Source: a virus. From it: a stretch of DNA of 64,000 nucleotides. This document shows, piece by piece, positions 59,362-64,000 of the stretch. Made by a program: the position numbers and the translations under genes. The first letter of the stretch is position 1; the number at the start of each line of letters is the position of its first letter. Where the stretch lies: positions 62,001 through 126,000 of the IMG/VR virus record IMGVR_UViG_3300047157_000197; one strand, 5' to 3'. The notes beneath the pieces are model-generated. The model searched no databases, was not told where the DNA came from, and saw only the letters and a list, made by a program, of their open reading frames with translations.

Positions 59362-59925
59362 ATGCCGAAGTTTTTTAATTCACGAGATTTGGATTTCATA
59401 AAAACTATCTCCGAGGAGGTAGTAGATTATGTAGTAGAACAAGCAGTAACCTTGTTCAAGGTATCTGTGGGTGAAACTAAAACTAATTTATATGGTGAAT
59501 CTCTTGGTAAAGTATGGAGAGCACCTTCTACTATTATGGCGATAGTAGATAGAGAACCAATGAATGTAGTTTACGAAGGATTTGGTGCAGATAAACAACA
59601 AGCAGTTGAATTTAGGTTCAATAGAGAACGATTAAGAGAAACTTCACACTCAGTTCCTAAAATTAGAGATGTAAACGGTACATTAATACCAACAGAAGCA
59701 ATACAAAACTTATCAGTTGGTTATCCTGAGATTGGAGATGTTATTTTATTTGATGGTATCTATTATGAAATGGATAACATACGAGAAAACCAAAGAATTG
59801 GTGGACAACCTCAAATTTACGATAAAGAAACAAATACATTCCAAAATTCTAACAATACACTTATTGGTGTTGGATTTATGGTAAGAAGAAGTCAAATTCA
59901 AATAGATGAAAGGATATATCACTAA
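59362..59925 (+). CDS. Probable neck/head-tail connector protein (gp14-like)
   Basis: 187 residues, 4 bases after the gp13-like gene. DLDFIKTISEEVVDYVVEQA at the start, VEFRFNRERLRE, and SVGYPEIGDVILFDGIYYEM near residues 122-141 form a beta-rich connector-like protein. The place fits T4 gp14, and the length is somewhat shorter (T4 gp14 is 256). I rely on position more than on recognised sequence. It overlaps the next gene by one base. Confidence 0.6.
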   Translation: MPKFFNSRDLDFIKTISEEVVDYVVEQAVTLFKVSVGETKTNLYGESLGKVWRAPSTIMAIVDREPMNVVYEGFGADKQQAVEFRFNRERLRETSHSVPKIRDVNGTLIPTEAIQNLSVGYPEIGDVILFDGIYYEMDNIRENQRIGGQPQIYDKETNTFQNSNNTLIGVGFMVRRSQIQIDERIYH

Positions 59926-61085
59926 TGGCAATCGACCCATTAAAAAATATAAAACAGAATAAAGCTCTTCAATATAAAAAAGAAAGTATTGAACAAGGAA
60001 AGGGTGTAAAATTATATGATGTGGATATGGCAATTGCCGAACACATGATAGATACCGTATTACCTACTGTTGAAATCTTCCAAGAGAAACAAAAGATACC
60101 AGTTGTGTATGGAAATCCTGAAAGATGGAAATCTGTACAAAAAGATGGGTATTTAAGAGATAAAAAAGGAGTATTACAAATTCCATTGGTAATGTTTAAA
60201 AGAAACTCTATTAATAGAGATGATGCGTTATCAAATACAATGAATAGACACGTTTCATACCCTTCAGTATCAAGATATTCAAAAAAACACAGATATGATA
60301 AGTTTTCAGCAATGACTGGAACACAAAAACCAGTTGAATTATATGATATTGTAATACCTGATTATGTAAACATTACATATGAAGTAATCATTTGGACTGA
60401 TTTTACAGAACACATGAATAAAATTGTTGAAGCCTTCCAATATGCAACAGATGAGTATTGGGGAGATAAGGGTGGATTTAAATTTAGAGTAAAAATAGAT
60501 TCATTTGATAATACAACCGAAGTAAGTGAAGGTTCTCAGAGAATAGTTAGAACTAATTTTACAATGGCAGTTTATGCTTATCTTTTACCAGAACAATTCG
60601 ATAATCAATCTACTCATAAAAAATCAATGAGTGCCAAAAAAGTAGTTTGGGGAATGGAAACCGATTTAACTGGTTTAAGTGGTGGTAATGTTACTAATTC
60701 TTCAATTAAACAGAATTTAGTTAATGAATATGCAGATGCAATAGATTTTTTATCAATTAGAGGTTCAAAACAAGGTTCATTTGTAGATGCAGATACTATG
60801 AAACTTACAAACGTAGAACTACCAAAACTTCCACCCGAATTAATTGGTACGTTTGATGAGGATGAGTGGTTTAGAGTTTACATCAATGGAGTATTTATTC
60901 CAAAAACAAAATACAATTTTGTACATGGGGATTCTGTTGATGAAATCGTATTTAATTTCGCAACAGGTTCACTTTCAGTAGGTGGAACATATCCTACTGA
61001 TTTACAATCAACTCAAACTGAGTTAGGATATATTTTAGAAAATACAGATGAATTTGGTATAACTGGTAAATTTATAGAATTATAA
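59925..61085 (+). CDS. Probable tail completion/sheath-stabiliser protein (gp15-like)
   Basis: 386 residues. IPVVYGNPERWKSV, LQIPLVMFKRNSI and YVNITYEVIIWTDFTEHMNK, with WGDKGGFKFRVKIDSF and IVRTNFTMAVYAYLLPE, resemble the gp15-like proteins that cap the tail in T4-type phages. The C-terminal 100 residues (about 285-386), with LPPELIGTFDEDEWFRVYIN, are an extra domain absent from T4 gp15 (272 residues). Position after gp13- and gp14-like genes supports it, but the sheath and tube genes are not in this window. Confidence 0.58.
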   Translation: MAIDPLKNIKQNKALQYKKESIEQGKGVKLYDVDMAIAEHMIDTVLPTVEIFQEKQKIPVVYGNPERWKSVQKDGYLRDKKGVLQIPLVMFKRNSINRDDALSNTMNRHVSYPSVSRYSKKHRYDKFSAMTGTQKPVELYDIVIPDYVNITYEVIIWTDFTEHMNKIVEAFQYATDEYWGDKGGFKFRVKIDSFDNTTEVSEGSQRIVRTNFTMAVYAYLLPEQFDNQSTHKKSMSAKKVVWGMETDLTGLSGGNVTNSSIKQNLVNEYADAIDFLSIRGSKQGSFVDADTMKLTNVELPKLPPELIGTFDEDEWFRVYINGVFIPKTKYNFVHGDSVDEIVFNFATGSLSVGGTYPTDLQSTQTELGYILENTDEFGITGKFIEL

Positions 61086-61414
61086 TGGCATTAAAAGATT
61101 TACAAAAAATATTACAACAAGTACATGAACCCGATGAATATCAGTTGGTTGCTCACGACCTGACTCACGAGTATTATTGGATATGGAAACTTGAAAATGG
61201 TAAGATGAAAGATTTAGATTTAAATTTAAGACAGTTTAGGCCGGAACATGCAAGATTTGATATATTTATTAATGGTCAATATATTTTAGAAGATGATTAT
61301 ATTCAAGAACATAGTGGAAAAAATCTACTTGTAAAGTTTAAAAAGTCAAATTTTGATTTTATTTTAGAAGAAGATGATGTTATAAAGATAGAAGGAGATA
61401 TACAAGTAGGATGA
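61085..61414 (+). CDS. Small structural protein, unknown function
   Basis: 109 residues, acidic, with alternating beta-like sequence (ARFDIFINGQYILEDDYIQE, FDFILEEDDVIKIEGDIQV). The phrase FINGQYILEDDY resembles the C-terminal extra domain of the preceding protein (YINGVFIPKTKYNFVHG), so it may be a related fibre-attachment unit. It overlaps both neighbours by 1 and 4 bases, so it belongs to the same message. Confidence 0.6.
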   Translation: MALKDLQKILQQVHEPDEYQLVAHDLTHEYYWIWKLENGKMKDLDLNLRQFRPEHARFDIFINGQYILEDDYIQEHSGKNLLVKFKKSNFDFILEEDDVIKIEGDIQVG

Positions 61415-61779
61415 GTTCAAGAAAAAAACCAAATATTGTAACCCCATTTGATGATAAACAAAGGTTTAAAAATTTAATACAAGATGTATTTAATGATATG
61501 GAAATCTTCAGTCATGTACCAGATTCTATTAGTTTAAATGGTGTTTTATTTACATTAACTCTTAGTAATAAGAAATTTGTATATGAAGAGGTAAGTGTAG
61601 ACAACTTATCTGACTATATTGATATTTATTTACAAGGAATAAAGAAGATGGCAAGTACATATTCAGTTACAGATAATGGAACAGATATAGTAATTAATTT
61701 TACTGAAAATATAACACTTGTCCCTGCTGATATAGTGAATACAGATTTTTCAGTAAAAGGAAAGATAGTGAGTAGATAA
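61411..61779 (+). CDS. Small structural protein, unknown function
   Basis: 122 residues. After a charged start (MSSRKKPNIVTPFDDKQRFK) it turns beta-rich with SNKKFVYEEVSVDNLSDYID, and the second half (YLQGIKKMASTYSVTDNGTD, then DIVINFTENITLVPADI) resembles a receptor-binding or fibre N-terminal unit. It ends 2 bases before the long fibre gene, so an adaptor that joins the fibre to the tail is plausible. No family recognised. Confidence 0.58.
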   Translation: MSSRKKPNIVTPFDDKQRFKNLIQDVFNDMEIFSHVPDSISLNGVLFTLTLSNKKFVYEEVSVDNLSDYIDIYLQGIKKMASTYSVTDNGTDIVINFTENITLVPADIVNTDFSVKGKIVSR

Positions 61780-61781
61780 GA

Positions 61782-64000
61782 ATGGCAACATTAATTCAAA
61801 GTAAACAGGTACAAGGGGTAGTAACCGCATCGGTAATCGAGGGGGATTTCGCTGTAAACGCAGGTTCGGTTAACTTAGCAGCTGCAAGTGGTGTAACTGG
61901 TTCATTTAGTGGTTCATTCGTTGGTGATGGTAGTGGATTACAAGGAATAGATTATTCTCAAATAATTAATACACCTGTATTTCTACCAGGAAACAATATA
62001 ACAATCACATCTGGTAGTAATATCATTACTATAACTTCAACTGCAAGTGGTGGAGGTGGTTCAAACGAATCTTTAAACTCATTTACTGCATCATACTATA
62101 CAGATTCTTCATCATTTGATTCAAGAATTGTAGGTATTTCTGCAAGTGGTAGTGGTGCTGATTGGAATACTAATTTACAAAATATTCCAAATGGAATTAT
62201 TAGTGGTTCTATTCAAATTCTTGGTGGAACTGATATTATTAGTAGTTCTGCTCAAATATCATCTTTAGGATTTTTAACATCATCACATACAGATATATCA
62301 TCTTTAAATGATTATACTGCATCAAATGATTTAAGATTAACTAATTTAGAATCAACAACTTCTTCATTAGATACACGAATAACTCAATTATCAGATACGA
62401 CTGGTTCTTATGAAACAATAGGTAGAGGGATAATAAGTTCATCAGAACAATTCCCAAGTGGTATTGTTTCAAGTTCGGTTCAAATATTAGGTGGGACAGG
62501 AATCCTTAGTGGTTCACATAGTGATTTATCATCATTAAATACATACACATCATCTACTGATGAAAGATTATCAAATATAGAAGCTGCAACTGGTTCTTAC
62601 TTAACAAGTGATAGTGATTCTCAAACACTTTCTATAAGTGGAGACCAATTAACAATATCAAGTGGTAATGTTGTAACTATACCAACTGGTTCAAGTGCAG
62701 TAGAAGGAACTATTAGTGGTTCACAACAAATAACTGATTTAGGATTCATTTCTTCATCACATACAGATGTAACTCATTTAAATACGTTTACTTCATCAAT
62801 ACAAACCGAAGTAGATGCATTATCTGCAGCAACATCATCGTATTTAACAAGTGAAACTGATTCTCAAACACTTTCTATAAGTGGAGACCAACTTACAATA
62901 TCAAGTGGTAATACAATAACAATACCAAGTGGTAGTAGTGGTACAACAGATTATACTCAACTTACAAATGTTCCAAGTGGATTAGTAAGTGGTTCATCTC
63001 AAGTAGATTATGATGTTCTAACTGGTGGTAAAGGATTACTTAGTGGTTCTCATACAGATATAAGTTCATTAAATGATTATACATCATCAACCGATACACG
63101 ATTAAGTGGTATAGATTCAATAACTTCTTCTTTAGAACAAAGAGTTAGTGAAATTGAATCAAATACAGGTTCATATGATGATTTAACAAATATAACACAC
63201 TTAAATACATTTACATCTTCTTATTATACTGATTCTGCATCATTTGATACTCAGATATCAACTGAAAAGGGTAGAATAGATAATATACTAAGTGGTGCTA
63301 ATGCAGATTACGACCAATTCGTAGAAATTGTTAATTTAGTTAACTCAACTGATACAGAAAACGATACGGCATTTGCAAACCATTATACTTCAAGTAGACA
63401 AAGGTTAACTGCTCTTGAAACATTCACATCATCAATAGATACAAGTATAAAATCTAAATTAGATTCTGATGGTGTATTTAGTGGTTCATTAGTTGCAGGT
63501 GAAAATATAACAATAAATGTAGATGGTAGTAACTATATTATATCATCTTCTGCAAGTGGTGGTAGTTCAAGTGTAACTGTTTCAGATTCTGCACCAAGTT
63601 CTCCATCACAAGGAGATTTATGGTGGAAATCAGATGATGGTAATCTTTATGTTTACTATGATGGGTATTGGGTAATTTCACTTGATACTACATCTACTTT
63701 ACCAAGTGGTGTAATTAGTGGTTCATCTCAATTAACTTCTTCTTATGATACAAGATATTCTTTAAGTGGTTCAAGTGGTGTATCTGATTATACTGATTTA
63801 ACAAATATACCTACTAATATTATTAGTGGTTCACAACAAATTACTGATTTAGGATTTATATCCTCATCACATACTGTAATTGACTCGTTAAATACATTTA
63901 CTTCATCAATACAAACAGAAGTAAATGCTATATCTGCTCAAACATCATCTTACCTAACAGAACTTCCTGATGGATTAGTTTCTGGTTCTGTTCTTAGAAC
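61782..64000 (+). CDS. Long repetitive tail fibre (3' end outside window)
   Basis: Open from ATG 61782 (MATLIQSKQVQGVVTASVIE) to the window end, 739 residues seen. The sequence is built of repeats with the pattern (I/V)SGSxQI-x3-LGF(I/L)SSSHTD-x3-LN-x-(F/Y)TSS, plus units like DSQTLSISGDQLTISSGN. Ser, Gly and Thr dominate. ASGVTGSFSGSFVGDGSGLQ near the start is a motif common in phage fibres. It is a distal tail fibre or adhesin by composition and position. The end and any chaperone or binding tip lie outside the window. Confidence 0.85.
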   Translation, partial: MATLIQSKQVQGVVTASVIEGDFAVNAGSVNLAAASGVTGSFSGSFVGDGSGLQGIDYSQIINTPVFLPGNNITITSGSNIITITSTASGGGGSNESLNSFTASYYTDSSSFDSRIVGISASGSGADWNTNLQNIPNGIISGSIQILGGTDIISSSAQISSLGFLTSSHTDISSLNDYTASNDLRLTNLESTTSSLDTRITQLSDTTGSYETIGRGIISSSEQFPSGIVSSSVQILGGTGILSGSHSDLSSLNTYTSSTDERLSNIEAATGSYLTSDSDSQTLSISGDQLTISSGNVVTIPTGSSAVEGTISGSQQITDLGFISSSHTDVTHLNTFTSSIQTEVDALSAATSSYLTSETDSQTLSISGDQLTISSGNTITIPSGSSGTTDYTQLTNVPSGLVSGSSQVDYDVLTGGKGLLSGSHTDISSLNDYTSSTDTRLSGIDSITSSLEQRVSEIESNTGSYDDLTNITHLNTFTSSYYTDSASFDTQISTEKGRIDNILSGANADYDQFVEIVNLVNSTDTENDTAFANHYTSSRQRLTALETFTSSIDTSIKSKLDSDGVFSGSLVAGENITINVDGSNYIISSSASGGSSSVTVSDSAPSSPSQGDLWWKSDDGNLYVYYDGYWVISLDTTSTLPSGVISGSSQLTSSYDTRYSLSGSSGVSDYTDLTNIPTNIISGSQQITDLGFISSSHTVIDSLNTFTSSIQTEVNAISAQTSSYLTELPDGLVSGSVLR
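62601..63930 (+). repeat. Internal DNA repeats in the long fibre gene
   Basis: A unit TTAACAAGTGA...TTCTCAAACACTTTCTATAA...GGAGACCAA recurs from 62601 and 62843 (offset about 242). A second unit GTGGTTCACAACAAAT..ACTGATTTAGGATT...TTTACTTCATCAATACAAAC recurs near 62718 and 63828 (offset about 1110). Confidence 0.75.

Noticed and set aside
61782-64000. CRISPR-like regularly spaced repeats
   Set aside because: The repeats are in frame, imperfect, protein-coding and unevenly spaced; they are tail-fibre modules.
1-64000. tRNA genes, integrase/attachment sites, insertion sequences, DNA polymerase, sheath and tube genes
   Set aside because: None seen on reading both strands; the window appears to be an internal segment of a larger lytic genome. 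A tRNA scan would be needed to be certain about tRNAs.

Overview
The window is a contiguous piece of a large, AT-rich, T4-like myovirus genome, most likely a marine (far-T4) phage known only from metagenomes. The evidence is a T4-order head module: large terminase gp17, portal gp20, prohead protease gp21, scaffold gp22, major capsid gp23 and gp13/14/15-type neck proteins. T4-type replication and recombination genes (DnaG-like primase, gp47/gp46) and very long Gly/Ser/Thr-rich tail fibres are also present. Gene density is very high, many genes overlap by 1-30 bases, and all genes but one lie on the + strand. No tRNA, rRNA, integrase, insertion sequence or CRISPR array was seen. The host cannot be fixed from the sequence. 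A recurrent TATATTTATATA element resembles the Bacteroidota TAnnTTTG box and many genes lack a Shine-Dalgarno, which hints at, but does not prove, a flavobacterial host.

Layout. 1-2.4 kb: end of one structural gene, a terminator, a paralogous structural gene and three very small genes. 2.4-8.7 kb: sulfotransferase, GIY-YIG nuclease, primase, a glycosyltransferase-like protein and a single-chain Mre11-Rad50 (gp47-gp46) fusion, followed by a tiny minus-strand ribbon-helix-helix gene. 8.9-18.8 kb: three long tail-fibre/adhesin genes. The first two look like one gene split by a frame change; the second ends in an S74 intramolecular chaperone; the third ends in a Hint (intein-like) domain. 18.9-36.3 kb: a 17-kb glycan island with a GT-B transferase, a methyltransferase, a GT92-like transferase, two GT7-LamG fusions, a TagD-like cytidylyltransferase, a radical SAM enzyme, a lone LamG protein, three SDR epimerases/reductases, an RmlC-like epimerase, two halves of a thiamine-diphosphate enzyme and three of the four members of an unnamed family ending in WDESYD.

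36.3-41.5 kb: one 1735-residue multidomain protein (nucleotidyltransferase, zinc ribbon, HD, CCA-adding-like and ligase-like parts). 41.6-58.1 kb: the head module. It is interleaved with an unusual number of proteins that have short amphipathic N-termini and repeated (L/V/I)-x-E sites like those cut by T4 gp21, and it contains a phage ribosomal protein bS21. 58.2-61.8 kb: neck and tail-completion genes. 61.8-64 kb: start of another long repetitive fibre.

How it may work together (inference). Late genes are probably switched on from the TATATTTATATA elements. The prohead protease would process the capsid and also a set of modular cargo polyproteins, perhaps including the giant nucleotidyltransferase/HD/CCA/ligase protein, which would be packaged and injected to repair host RNA or NAD early in infection. 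The glycan island would make and attach an unusual, possibly sulfated, sugar to the virion, the phage DNA or the host surface.
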